From Nipponacmea schrenckii (taxonomy: Eukaryota; Mollusca; Gastropoda; Lottiidae), in NCBI GenBank assembly GCA_030562195.1, contig JAUJPP010000003.1, positions 47,870,602-47,934,601 of the forward strand: a stretch of DNA of 64,000 nt, in the 5' to 3' direction. A program made the translations under genes and the position numbers. Under the pieces are notes generated by a model that did no database searches, was not told where the DNA came from, and saw only the letters and a program-made list of their open reading frames with translations. The number at the start of each line of letters is the position of its first letter. Positions within the stretch are counted from its first letter, which is position 1. Positions 51,336 to 62,751 of the stretch are shown here, piece by piece.

Positions 51336-52868
51336 TACTTATCCTTTCAATCCGGTTTCAGGCCCAATGATTCAACTACCTACCAACTTATAGACATTTA
51401 TGATAGTATTTGTCGAACTGTTGACAATGGAGGTGAAGTTAAAATGATCTTTTGCGACATAAGCCGGGCCTTCGACAAAGTGTGGCATAAGGGACTTATC
51501 CATAAACTAAACGCAGTTGGCATCAGGGGGAAAATCCTTCTCCTCATCCAGAATTACCTTAAGAGTCGCAAACAGACCACAGTCCTTAATGGTTTTAAGT
51601 CAGAAACTAAATCTCTAGGAGATGGTGTTCCCCAAGGGTCTGTTTTGGGTCCTCTGCTCTTTCTTGTTTACATAAATGACATCAGTGATGGTCTCCTTTC
51701 CAACCCTAAGCTCTTCGCCGATGATACGTCACTTTTCATGACCATTGACAACAAAAGGACATGTCAAGAAGCACTAAATTCAGATCTGGACAAAATAAGC
51801 GAGTGGTCTCAAAAATGGCAAGTTACATTCAACCCACTGAAAACAGAAACGCTTACTTTCTCACATAAGGAAACTCCAACAATCTTCAATCTCAACTTCA
51901 ACAATAGTGAACTGCACGACTCTTCCGATCACAAACATCTTGGTCTGCACTTCCACAAATCTCTAAACTGGTCCACACATATAGATTTTGTCCTTCTTAA
52001 GGTCTCTCACCCCATTAACTGTCTCCGAAGTCTCAAATACCGAATATCTAGAAAATCTTTACATACCATCTACACGACAAATATTCTACCTCTATTCGAC
52101 TATGCTGATGTTATTTGGAACAATTGTACCCAACGAGATGAAGAGAGGCTTGAAAAGCTCCACCGTGACGCGTTGCGGACTGTAACAGGCCTTCCACGTG
52201 GCACCTCCCATAAACTTCTCTATGATGAATCAGGCATCCCAGCATTAAAGATACGAAGATATCAGCATAGGCTTAGCGTCTTTTTCAAAATGATACACAA
52301 ATTAACACCTTCCTACCTAAACATTCTTTTCCCGCCCACAGTTGGTGAAATGAACCCTTATCCTGTCCGTAATATGAACGACATCAGAACTATCCATACC
52401 AACAACAAATACTACCATGATTCCTTCCTTCCCTTATCAATCCGTAACTGGAACGATCTTCCCCCTACCATCAAGGATACTACTAGCATCTCCTCCTTCA
52501 AATCTAGACTCTCATCTTTCCTACAAATCCCTCGCATTCCAGACTACTTCTACACTAATGACAGAAAACTTGACATACTTCATTGCCAATTAAGAAACTC
52601 AAAAAGCCAGCTTAACTATCACAAATTTATTAATCACATCGGTGAAGACCCTACATGTTCATGTGGTCATCAAATGGAAGATTCCTCACATTATCTCTTG
52701 ATTTGCAGAAACTACTCTCCACAGCGAAATCAGACTATTCACACCCTCTCTCCTGGCCTTAGATGTACTAATATCCTCCTAAATGGATCAAACACTGTAG
52801 ATAACAAAACAAACAGTCATATTTTTTCTGTGATTCAGTCATTTATAGCAATAACTAAGCGATTTTGA
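51330..52868 (+). CDS. 5'-truncated LINE ORF2: reverse transcriptase and C-terminal zinc motif
   Basis: An unbroken 512-codon frame encoding most of a non-LTR reverse transcriptase. QSGFRP at the start is the block just before catalytic motif A, so the endonuclease and fingers are missing. Motif A is FCDISRAFDKVWH (residues 41-53), GVPQGSVLGP is at 99-108, and the catalytic FADD at 129-132. A thumb and C-terminal domain follow (NILPLFDYADVIWN, FFKMIHKLTPSYL, WNDLP). A zinc motif of the form CxC-x9-H-x4-C (CSCGHQMEDSSHYLLIC) lies near residue 455. L2/CR1/Jockey-like, exact clade uncertain. Incapable of mobility by itself because of the truncation. Confidence 0.9.
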   Translation: MRYLSFQSGFRPNDSTTYQLIDIYDSICRTVDNGGEVKMIFCDISRAFDKVWHKGLIHKLNAVGIRGKILLLIQNYLKSRKQTTVLNGFKSETKSLGDGVPQGSVLGPLLFLVYINDISDGLLSNPKLFADDTSLFMTIDNKRTCQEALNSDLDKISEWSQKWQVTFNPLKTETLTFSHKETPTIFNLNFNNSELHDSSDHKHLGLHFHKSLNWSTHIDFVLLKVSHPINCLRSLKYRISRKSLHTIYTTNILPLFDYADVIWNNCTQRDEERLEKLHRDALRTVTGLPRGTSHKLLYDESGIPALKIRRYQHRLSVFFKMIHKLTPSYLNILFPPTVGEMNPYPVRNMNDIRTIHTNNKYYHDSFLPLSIRNWNDLPPTIKDTTSISSFKSRLSSFLQIPRIPDYFYTNDRKLDILHCQLRNSKSQLNYHKFINHIGEDPTCSCGHQMEDSSHYLLICRNYSPQRNQTIHTLSPGLRCTNILLNGSNTVDNKTNSHIFSVIQSFIAITKRF

Positions 52869-53190
52869 TATAAATAACCAAATAATAATACAGCAACTTC
52901 TTGCTCATAGCTTTGGTGATCTTGCAGCCATTATTTTCCAGATATGATTAGCATCTGAACAGTGTCTCTTTCCCCGAACTCAGGCCAACATCACTTTTCT
53001 CCTCTTCCCTTTTATGAACTAAATTGACATAATTATTATTATAGAAATTTTACTAAATAATGTTTTGTAATTCTATATTGGATATATATATTTTTTGGTA
53101 ACGGATTTATATAAGCTTTGGCTTGTTTCTGAAACCATATATGTAACGTATGTAATGTATTATATAATACTTGAATAAAATATTGTTTAA
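52869..53190 (+). repeat. LINE 3' untranslated region
   Basis: AT-rich tail after the LINE stop codon, ending near AATAAAATATTG. The block GGTAACGGATTTATATAAGC, then GGCTTGTTTCTGAAACCATA, matches a second LINE end at 61436-61550, which marks it as the family's 3' end. Confidence 0.7.
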
Positions 53191-54741
53191 ATCAGAACTT
53201 ATGCAGTAAATCTGAAACTATCAATATTATAACTTTCAATGCTGAGGTGAATTTGGATGACCTTATGGCTAAGCCATGGATATGTAATTTTGAATTAATA
53301 ATTCTACCGGCAGTGAAATTTTAAATTTCATTGATTTTGCTATAGTATTAATGAGAGTTGCTTTTTGGTTCAAAAATGCCATATTTAGCCATTTGAAGGA
53401 CCGAAAGTGGTTTTTTATGTCATTTATGGACAAAAATCATGTTAATATTTACTCTCCATTGTACTTATACAAGTGGTTGCCTATCAAGATAATGATCTCG
53501 TCAATATAAACGATCACACCATATTCCATTCAAATCGAATGTTAAAGTTCACAAGCCAACTTTGACGCGTTATGACTAACTCAGGGGCAGTAAATCAAAA
53601 GCCATATATCGTCAACATCGAACTTGTCTGAGATCTCATCAATATAAATGATTACAACAAGTTTCATTCAAATCCGCTGAAAACTGTAGTCTCTATCGAG
53701 TTCACAACGTAATTTCGAATTTATCCAAAATGGTTTGTGTATGTAACTACATTAGCTGGTGAAGAAAATGGTGTTTAACCTGTTTCAATATTGATTTATG
53801 GATTTTACCATTAATAAGAGGAATTTTAAATCTAAAATGCTATTTTTGGTCGAAACTTCAGAAATTTTGCTGGCTCTTCAGTAGCAATGCTTAAATAATC
53901 TAACAGTTGATTATATTGAGTAGATTTTGGTAGGTGATTTAGGAGAGGTATTTTATATGTCATTCACACTCATCTTGAACACCTGCGGTCACTGTACGAT
54001 GGGCTTTAAGCTCTTTCATGGGTGGAAATTGGCTCTAATGCAATTTTCTAAATTGAACCATTATCACTGAACAAATAGGTTGTTCGCATGGAAGCTAATT
54101 GCCAATTATAGGAAGAAAACAATAAAGTTCTACATAAAACTGATATCAAAGGAAAATAAGAAAAGATTGTGTAATTATTCCAATCACAGACATTAAGGAA
54201 AGGCTGATTTCTATAAATATATCTGTCTCAAGGTTCTATAAATATATCTGTCTCAAGGACGAGATGGTAGGTGAATACGGGAAATGTATTCTAAAAAGCT
54301 AAAGTTTAATGATAAAAATATTGATAGCAGCTTGTAAACACTAAAAAATAAAGTAATTAGATAAAAAGATGCGCCCACACAGGAGGTTGTTACTTTTTTA
54401 GATTCAGTAAGGGTAGAATGAATCATAATGATTAATCTGTCATACATTTTTTCATAACATCATAATGATTATGTATGACCATGTTCAAGCTTGTAGATTT
54501 CTGTCCACACTGTCAAACATCATCAAACATGATCCAACATTTGGAAGTCCTGAAATACGAATTTCCTGAAATCTAAATTAGAAATTGATTAATATCACAA
54601 AATAAAAAAGTTTCTACTTTTAGGATAAATGATCATTGTTAAATGGTTTAAGTCTACATAGGGCGAGAAAATTGCTAAGATTTTGATTTCTTTTGTACAA
54701 CTAGACGCTTTGTGTATACTTGAGGTGATTTGTTTTGAAGT
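53191..54741. other. Gap with a pearl-like core fragment
   Basis: At about 53460-53720 lie worn pearl-like core units (TTCCATTCAAATCGAATG, CAGGGGCAGTAAATC, CGAACTTGTCTGAGATCTCA, AAGTTTCATTCAAATCC) without head or tail. A 25-base tandem duplication (TCTATAAATATATCTGTCTC) is at 54210-54257. The rest shows nothing recognisable. Confidence 0.5.
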
Positions 54742-55165
54742 TCAGAGTAATGGCGTTGGACTGTAGTTTGTCGATAACTTTCGTTGTAAACTTCTAAGCT
54801 TAGGTTTGATAGTAGGGGATGTAGAAACTGCTTCTATTGGCATGATGAGAAGGTAATCAATGGAATGATCGAGAAGGTTGAAGTGATGCGCAATTGGTCT
54901 ATCCTTGCCATGCCCCATATCATGACGATGGCCATTAAAACGGGTTCTCAGCGCTTTTTGAGTCTCGCAAACATATTGCACATAGCACGTTTTACAAGAA
55001 ATTAGGCATATGATATTCTGATTTCCGCAAGAAATTAGGTCATTCATCGCAAATACTTTTCCATTCTTGTTATTTATAAATGGGTAACATTTACGTGTTC
55101 GCATGTGCGACACGTGGAACCTCGACAGGAAAATGAACCGAATCAGGTTAAAGAGGGTGGGGGTC
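54742..55165 (-). pseudogene. Penelope-like element: GIY-YIG endonuclease part
   Basis: The 141-codon minus frame contains RTRKCYPFINN, an ISC-x2-C zinc-type pair, then YVQYVCET, RTRFNGHRHDM and PIAHHFNLLDH. This is the GIY-YIG endonuclease that follows reverse transcriptase in Penelope-like elements (canonical YVGET, R-x-R, H-R). The G of the YVGET motif is C here. It ends with KLRSLQRKLSTNYSP and a stop. It lies immediately left of the MITE at 55200. Confidence 0.75.
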
Positions 55166-55199
55166 ATTTTTGCTCAAAATGTTCGAAAGTATGTCATTC

Positions 55200-55667
55200 T
55201 TAAAGGGATAATAGGCGTTAGAACGAACATAAAATTTTAAGTTCACTCAAATTTGGACAATAACAGTATATATCCATCAGTGGACTTACCTATACATCAA
55301 AATCCCTCTAAAATCCGACAAATCCCCAAAATAAAGTAGTTAATCATAAAACGCTTGAGCCATCCATCAAGCGATTTTCAAATCGTGTAAATATGAAGGG
55401 AAGTAAGGGGAGTTTTCACGCGTCCTTGACCCCTACTGTTGAATTCCACAATGATGTTTTAGCGTTGATTTACCAGACGCTTTTATTCTCAAACTGAATG
55501 GAATCGTCGCTGGCTCACTTTTTTTTTAAAATTCCGAATATATTTTTATTGTGGCTTTTTAAAATTTGGTAAAGTGTGGGATGCATACTTATTTAACTAA
55601 TAGTCAATATTAAACACAAAATATAAGCCGTAGGACGAGTGTATTCTAACGCCTATTATCCCTTTAA
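55200..55667. mobile_element. TTAA-target MITE, subfamily A, inserted in the Penelope relic
   Basis: TTAA at 55200-55203 and 55664-55667. Near-perfect inverted ends start TTAAAGGGATAATAGGCGTT. On the minus strand Penelope coding sequence reads up to the MITE (LKKIFSNN) and continues beyond it into the GIY-YIG region. Same family as 36101-36556. Confidence 0.85.
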
Positions 55668-55689
55668 TTGTTCGAAAAAATCTTTTTTA

Positions 55690-56850
55690 ATGACTCTGTT
55701 CCTTTCATTTCATTAATTTCTAGTTTACAGATGGATTCAAAATCAGCCTGTTGGGTGCAAATTCTATGGAATCTTAGAATTTGAGATTTAATTTAATCTA
55801 GTAAATGTGTGCTTTTGTATACTTTGGTGTGTATTAGTTTCCTAACTTTCCTTACTTTGGTATCTAAAAGTCGTTGCCTTGGAACACCGTAGAGTCAAAA
55901 AAAATCCAAGCTGTTTTCGATAATATTTGCTGTCAATTTCAGATATTTAGATGTTCGAAATATTCCCAAAAATGTTCTAGGGTATCAGACCAAATGATTA
56001 AAAAATTGTCACGAAGTCTTTCATAAAACAAAGGATTAAAAGGTGAGATATTTTCTATCTCCCTCTCCCATTCGGCCATGAAGATATTCGCCTAACTAGG
56101 GGCAAATCGTTTGCCCCTAGCAGTTCCAGTTGTTTGTAAATATATTTTGCCAATAAAGTAGAAGTCACTGCGCGTTAAACATAATCTAAGTAAAGTAGAT
56201 CTTAAATTTAAGGTCTATCAGGAAACGGGTATCATTCAAATGCCTTACGGATGGCGTCAAGGCGATATTGTTGTCAATGATGGTATACATACTGGTTACG
56301 TCAAAAAAAAAAAAAAAAACGTTTTCAGGGATGTCCAGTTTTTTCAACAAAATCGTTTGTATCTTTTAGATAAGAAGGATGTTTACATGAGAGCGGTATC
56401 AAAAAGAAATCTATATATTCTGAAACTCGGTATGGTTCTCTATAACAGCCAGAAATGATTGGTCTACCTTTAGGAATTTTGTTAACAACGGATCACTCAG
56501 TTTCGGGAATTTAATGAATCTTCGGAAGCGTGTAAAGGTGTCCTTGGCGAGACTCGGGGGACGCAGAAAGGTAGTCATTCTGTTTTTCTGAAATGAATTT
56601 CCTCTTTTCCAAATTTTGTAGAATATTGTTTATTTCTAGCGCAGTTTCCAGGAAAACATATCTATCAAGTTGACGGTAGTGATTTAAGTTGTTCAATTAT
56701 TTTTGTATTTCAAAAATGCGGTTTAGAATTACGCAGCAACTCCCTTTGTCACTTTTCTTTATAATAATATTCTTGTCATTTTTATACGTCCACACAAAAT
56801 ATTTTCCATGAGCTATTGCCCTTGTCCTTGAATTGTTTGTGGACACGATA
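55690..56850 (-). pseudogene. Penelope-like element: reverse transcriptase part, decayed
   Basis: On the minus strand one can follow NIIIKKSDKGS (about 56780-56745), LDRYVFLETALE, SPESRQGHLYTLPKIH (near 56515), RPIIS (about 56460) and VTSMYT. GTARGKRFAP, FMAEWE and ERLRDNFLIIWSDT follow. KSDKGS, LPKIHK, RPIIS, SMYTNI-like and GxxRGxxFAP blocks in this order are diagnostic of Penelope-like reverse transcriptases. Stops, frameshifts and a long T run (about 56305-56320) break the frame. Confidence 0.7.
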
Positions 56851-58150
56851 GAGAGCTGTATTTTTGATGGATTTTGACGAACCTTGGTGTGAGTGTTTCT
56901 TATAACCCAAGGATGAACCCCATTGAAAATCAGATTAATCGAAAAATATTTAATATGAGTTATTGCCCTTGTTCTTAAAAACGCGTCTGCCTTTGTACTT
57001 GAATGGACACGATAGAGAGCTGGTTTCTGGATGGATTTTAATGAAATTTGGTGTGAGTATTTGTAATCAATCACGGATGAATCCTATTAAAAATCAGACC
57101 AATCAAAATATATTTTCTATGAGTTATTGCCCTTGTTCTTGAATTCTTTGTGGACTCATAGAGAGCTGGTTTCTTGATGGATTTTGACGAAACCTGCTGT
57201 GAGTATTTGTAATCTGTTGCACGCACCAGAGTTTAAAGAAAGAAAACAATATATTTCCAATATATTTAATTATATTTAGAAATGAAACATGAGCAAATAA
57301 AAGTTAATAGGTTAGGGACGATTTGTGGTCGTACTAACAATGAGGATAATGAAATTACACACCTTATGTATGAAATTCTTTACAATCAAATTCTCTATTA
57401 AATCTGAAGCTTTCTTAAAATTGCTTGTCATAACCATGCAAAGTACTTATATTTCAATCTGTACTGGAAAACATTCGGACTGGTCACGACATGTGACAAG
57501 TGTTGTACTTTACACTAATTATATAAAATCAAGAACCCATGCCTCAACTAGGAAACTGACAAGATATCATCTATTACATGTAAATACATATTTTGAAACA
57601 TAAAAGAAATGATTTTAATAGAATAATTAAGAATACTGGTTAATTAACAAATACAGAAGTGATACAGTGGTAGATAAAACAAGATGGCGGCACTAGAGAG
57701 TAAATAAGCATAGTGACTACAAAAATGACAATAACTTAAGGCACACTACACTGACATGAACAATAAAGATCGGCACACGAAGAGAAATACTAGATCTACC
57801 TAGTTAACATGAATAATAATGATAATTGTAATTTGCCTATCCGTGCCGACGACTTTAAATCCGACAATATGCACAATAGATAAGAAAACAATAAAACATA
57901 CATCATGCTCATTACAAATCACCCAATGATGAATGATGAAATATTAAAAATCTGACCAATTAAAAAATATTTTCTATGAGTTATTGCCCTTGTTCTTGAA
58001 TTCTTTGTGGACACGATAGAGCTGGTTTCTTGATAGATTTGGATGAAATTTATTGTGAGAGTATTTAAAATTCAAGAAAAATCTTTCATTAACCGATAAT
58101 TCTTGTCAACCTCCCGGACAAATTGGCTGCCATGATAAATGTGGGCGTAT
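56851..58150 (-). repeat. Pearl-like element inserted in the Penelope relic (reverse orientation)
   Basis: Units with GAGTTATTGCCCTTG recur near 56810, 56958 and 57121 (about 150-160 base period), and again at 57975. Each has a GATGGATTTTGACGAAACC-type block, which is the reverse complement of the family's CAAGTTTCATTCAAATC. On the minus strand the head-like CGTAATACGCCCACATTT lies near 58155-58135. The centre (57240-57950) is not repeat core and shows no gene; a plus frame at 57325-57603 is not convincing. Confidence 0.6.
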
Positions 58151-59223
58151 TACGATGGCCATCGCTATTTTTTAGGTTATGTAGATATTTGCGTTCGAAG
58201 ATGGTAAGACTGTTTTTCTCATCATACCTAAAGCAAATGAGATATTTCTTCATATAAATCGTGGCAAATAGGTAAAATATTTTGGTCAATCGCATTATCT
58301 GGTGGATTCCAGCCAGATCTATCCGCAAATTTGTTTCGTTTACCACGACCAAGTTTTTCACGAAAATAGTAATTGAATTTAAATGTTCGCTGAATTTCAG
58401 TAAAAATTGGTTCAATAGAATGTGTTTTTTTTTTTTAGTAAACGTTAACCCTTTGTCCAAAAGTCTGGGGAGAAAGTAGTCTTGAACTTAAATTGACAAC
58501 AGTTTCTCTTAATTTTGGAATATCCCCCCCCCCCCCCGTTAAGTTTAATTGCGAGACCGAATTGAAATATACAGATTTGGCAGTGGGTACCGTCCAGTGG
58601 ACCAGATCTAAATGGTTGACCTCGACCATTCCATTCCAATTGGAGATGGCTTATGAAACATGAGGTCGTTGAATTTACGTAAGTTGGCGGCTAAGTTTGG
58701 TCGTTGGAGAATGGATGACACTGTTTTCTTGGTGGCGAATGTGTTGGCTGATTGGAATTTGGTTTTAGCAAGGGATAATAATTCTAGCATCTGTCTGTGG
58801 ATGGATTAACTTTGTTCATTTTTTGTTTTTTAGTCCAATGTGGAACAGATTTTTGGATGGCATTGTAGATGGTTTGATGTTCTTCTTAAATATATCAATG
58901 ATGTGGTTAATTTTGGCTCCAAGATAGGCTTCAATTTGGGTGTCCCGGTTGAACTCCGGTATTCGGGAAATATTTGAAGATTCTATGCTGGTAAGTTTGG
59001 TTATTTATTAATTATCATATCTGCATCAGTTGCGTGTGTAGAAATTGGTTCGTAATCGGATTGGACTCTTGTCTCTGTCTGAAATTTTGTCGGTGATTAT
59101 AGTTGTGTTTGTTGGTTCTATATTTATCGTTTTGGCGATTGTTGTTATCAAGAGGCTGTTGATGATGGTTTGTTGTGGTCTACCTCCATAATAGTCAAAG
59201 CGTGTGAAATGCCATTTGTCCAC
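58151..59223 (-). pseudogene. Penelope-like element: N-terminal part, decayed
   Basis: Minus-strand frames contain VVNLSSRLLSPQTFGQ (58505-58455), the usual 'NLS-x-x-LS' opening of Penelope-like proteins. FYPTIFTEIQRTF-like and GWNPPD pieces (near 58310) and ERKYLHNLKN follow. A T run at 58427-58438 shifts frame. Further upstream, low-complexity Asn/Thr-rich frames to about 59223 may be the element's 5' part; that extent is uncertain. Confidence 0.55.
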
Positions 59224-59865
59224 TGCAGATAAAAGGGTTCTCGAGAGATAGAGAAAGAGAGACTAACTGCGTTGGGGATTAAAGTAAACAAATTTCTTGC
59301 GTCAAAAAATAGAAATACTTATTTCTTAAAATGAAGTAAAAAAAAGAATAAAACTTACATAAATGAAATAATTAGATAAAAAATCTACTCCTCGGCTGCG
59401 ATCGTTTGTTATAGGCTACTATACGTAATGTCTAGTGTTCAATCTGTCAGTTATTTCTTGTAACCTGGTTACTTTTGGCAATAAACTTCTGATACCTGGC
59501 TTATCCCAGTCAACTACTTAAGATCAAAAGAGCTTCAATCCTACTCCACCTTGATGAAAATGGGATCAATAATTTACATTTGAATTCACAGCAGCTTTGA
59601 GCGAACTAATGGTGGTTATCGTCCTCTTTGAAGATACATATATATATATATGTATATAATATCAGATATATATTGGTGTGAGGATCATGCACATCTTATC
59701 CTACGTTGCTTGTGGGTAATCATCGTTACTTTTAATCCAACTGTGTAAGCTGTATAGTATTCATTATTAAATTGCAGATCCGACGTCACCCTATAATCTT
59801 TACGGATCAATATCCAATATATTGGTACCGGCAAATGGCCATGAATCCATTATTGACATCAATAG

Positions 59866-60793
59866 TTTGGTTTATCTTAATTAAGCTCTAAGATATAGAG
59901 TTGATACTTTAAACATATACGTGAAAATTGATTTCTAAAACTTGATGATGATGGGGGGGGGGACAATTACTATTGTAGTATAGTTTTTGCCTCTCTAGAA
60001 TTGGGATGTGACAATGGAGGGTTTCTCAGTAGGGCAACATATTCGAAATCACTAAATTTATCTTCAAATCGGCCTTATAAGCTCTTCATCAACGTCAGTC
60101 GAAATATCCACATTGTCAAAAGTGTATTATGCATTTCAATCTGTTGAGACGCCTTCAATAAAATTGTCACTGTCATCGGAATGATTTTCATTTTCATGAG
60201 GCTATTGTATCGTAAAGTTTCCACATTCTATTTTATGTTAACAAGAATTGAATACAATTTGTAAACCCGAGAAACGATATAGCACCCTTATGGCAAGATA
60301 CAGTGAAGTAGTGAGGGCGCAAATATGTTGATTATTATTATTGTAAACAAAACTAGGGAATTGATATCGATTTTTTGTTGTTAATCTGTATTTTAAGTTG
60401 GTTAATGGGTATCAAGTTGTTCAATACGTCTAATGACGGTAGTACTTTGACCTTCAATCATCGTTTAACGGTTATGATTCATTATTCGACTTATTGAACA
60501 ACTTTCGACCATTAACCTATAATTACACTACAATTAGAAAGGAGCCTTCATTAATACAAACCATTGATTAATATTATCTTCTTCCAATATCAATTCGGTT
60601 TATCTTAATTAAGCTTTAAGATATAGAGTTGATACTTTAAACATATACGTGAAAATTGATTTCTGAAACTTGATGAAGATGGGTAGGAAACAATTACTGT
60701 ACTATTGTAGTATTTTTTGCTACTCGAGAATTGGGATGTGACAATGGGGGGTTTCTCAGTAGGGCAACATATTCGAAATCACTAAAACTATCA
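59866..60793 (+). repeat. Pair of 200-bp direct repeats
   Basis: Segments 59866-60065 and 60592-60793 are clearly homologous, sharing GATATAGAGTTGATACTTTA, ACGTGAAAATTGATTTCT and TTTCTCAGTAGGGCAACATA. The 526 bases between show no coding sequence, and the copies lack TG...CA ends. A segmental duplication or two copies of an unknown repeat fit better than an LTR pair. Confidence 0.7.
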
Positions 60794-60824
60794 GGGAGCT
60801 CCAGTTGAAAACTCGGGTAACACG

Positions 60825-61160
60825 TTTGGTTAATTGTAGTTAATTCCAACTAAGATTCATCCTAGTTTATTGTTGCCCTGTATGTTCTATTGTGGTTCAT
60901 TCCAAAAAGTATTCATGGTAGTTGATAGTCGCCTTGTCTGTTCTATTGTAGTCCATTCCAAACAAGTTTCATCCAAGTTGTTAGTCGCCATGTCTGTTCT
61001 ATTGTGGTTCATTGAGACCAAGATTCATCATGGCTGATAGTTGATTTATGTGTGTTCCGTAGCTGATAATTCTCTTTTGGTTCATTTCAACTAAGATTCA
61101 CCCTATGTGATAGTTGCTTTATGTTTTTTCCCTGGTGGTTTATTTTAACTATGAATTACT
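60825..61160 (+). repeat. Tandem repeat of about 60-bp units
   Basis: About five degenerate copies of a unit with GTTCTATTGTGGTTCATT, CCAA-AAG-TTCATC and GTTGATAGTCGCC. Copies become less regular towards 61160. Confidence 0.65.
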
Positions 61161-61435
61161 AGTACCGCATTCACCCAGTCAGTCATGTGTGGGATTCCAA
61201 TCAACATTGTGATTTATCAGATCCGTCTCAACTGATATTTTTTGTCATTCATCCGCGATAGACACCATGACCCCGATCGACCAGGTCGTTGTGGGGGCCG
61301 TGAAGACTGCCAGGATCCCGATGAGCAAGCCAATATCACACAAATTATATCTCCCGAGAACATCTGTTGCCAAAATTCCGTATATAACATCTGTATCTCT
61401 ATAACATAACAGGAATTGTATTTGTATTACCGGTA

Positions 61436-61550
61436 AATGGTAACAGATTAATATAAGTTTCGACTTGTTTCTGAAACCATAACCCTTATATATGTATTTA
61501 TAATTTGTAATTTATGAATAAATATTAAAAAAAAAAAAAAAAAAAAATGT
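61436..61550 (+). mobile_element. Short 3' end of a LINE copy with poly(A) tail
   Basis: AATGGTAACAGATTAATATA, then GACTTGTTTCTGAAACCATA, matches the 3' untranslated region after the LINE at 51330-52868. It ends with AATAAATATT and about 21 A residues, marking a retroposed, extremely 5'-truncated copy of the same family. Sequence upstream (61160-61435) may belong to the same copy. Confidence 0.7.
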
Positions 61551-62751
61551 TGACAGTCTATCAAACTTATTGTGAAAATAAAGTATATGGCTACAGAGCC
61601 TGGATACAGTGTGGTGTTACATCTCATTAGTAATATTTAATAATCATGATTATGATAAAGACTTATATACACTACCTTCTGCATCTATTCTGTTTGTATA
61701 AATACCCAATTCTTGACTCGACTTGGATCTCATGCACACAACCTGGCTATAGAACCGGGGCTAAAGCACCTGGTATGTTACTAAACAATCAATATATTTA
61801 TTTTAAAGATAAATTTTACAAATACAATTATACAGAACAACTCTTAACAGTTATTTCTTTACAAATGAATTCACTCACACAAACAGCTTACTTCTCATAA
61901 CAGTGCAAAAAAATCTTAATGGGCTAATCACAATGAACAATAGACTATGTGGATAATAATGATTTTCATGAATAAAGAAAACTGTCCTGTGGGACTTATA
62001 GACATCCAATAATGTCAATATTACATTCATAGAAACACTCATTATATAAAATACAAGGGACATTCAGTTAGAGGTAAATACAAGTCAAAACGAATTACAA
62101 AAGGACAATGCACTTTAAATTCCTAGAAATGACGAAAAATCAATCAAATTTCATTGTTTTGAGTCCAAGCATCAAATTCAAATCATGCAGTATTTAGTGA
62201 TTGGCGAGGTTAAGCATTTATTTTACAATCTTTACACAGTATCTGGTCACATATCTGTTTTGTATTGTTTCACAAATACCACTAATGCTAGACATCACTT
62301 TGAGCGGATCAGTATATAATTTAACTATTCAACGTTATATAATGGTCAACCATTGATCAAATTAGTTGTTGCAAAATTAGCTCCTTCAATATGACATCCA
62401 CCACTGGCCATGTCAGCCTTTTCCTGTGGCCAAGCATCATAAGCCGAAACACCACTATGTTAATTATAAAAATATTATTTTCAGGGAATAACAAGTTAAT
62501 ATTCTCCACTCACAAAAGTTTCACAGCAAACTACTAAAAAGCGACTGATCTAATATTCTGAAAAAGCACAAAAGCATCTTTTTGACATATGTTGAATGAC
62601 CGAAAAGTGAAATTTAGCGTTGAAGACTTTAACCATCTGGAATATATTTCAGAGTAAGGTGATGCTGTCATTGATACTATTAAGTATTTACAGCTCTATC
62701 AGTTTTGTTCAGTCAATTTCTTGAAACTGTATAATTATTATTTATGATGGA
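61551..62751. other. 3' flank of STUB1
   Basis: Mostly AT-rich sequence downstream of the STUB1 stop codon on its strand, so probably 3' untranslated region. The open frames here (for example 61646-61900, plus) show no family features. Confidence 0.45.

Noticed and set aside
57325..57603. Plus-strand ORF of 92 codons
   Set aside because: Lies in the non-core centre of a repeat block with no family features.
59866..60793. LTR retrotransposon with 200-base LTRs
   Set aside because: Repeats lack TG...CA ends, the interior has no gag or pol coding, and no primer-binding site is seen.
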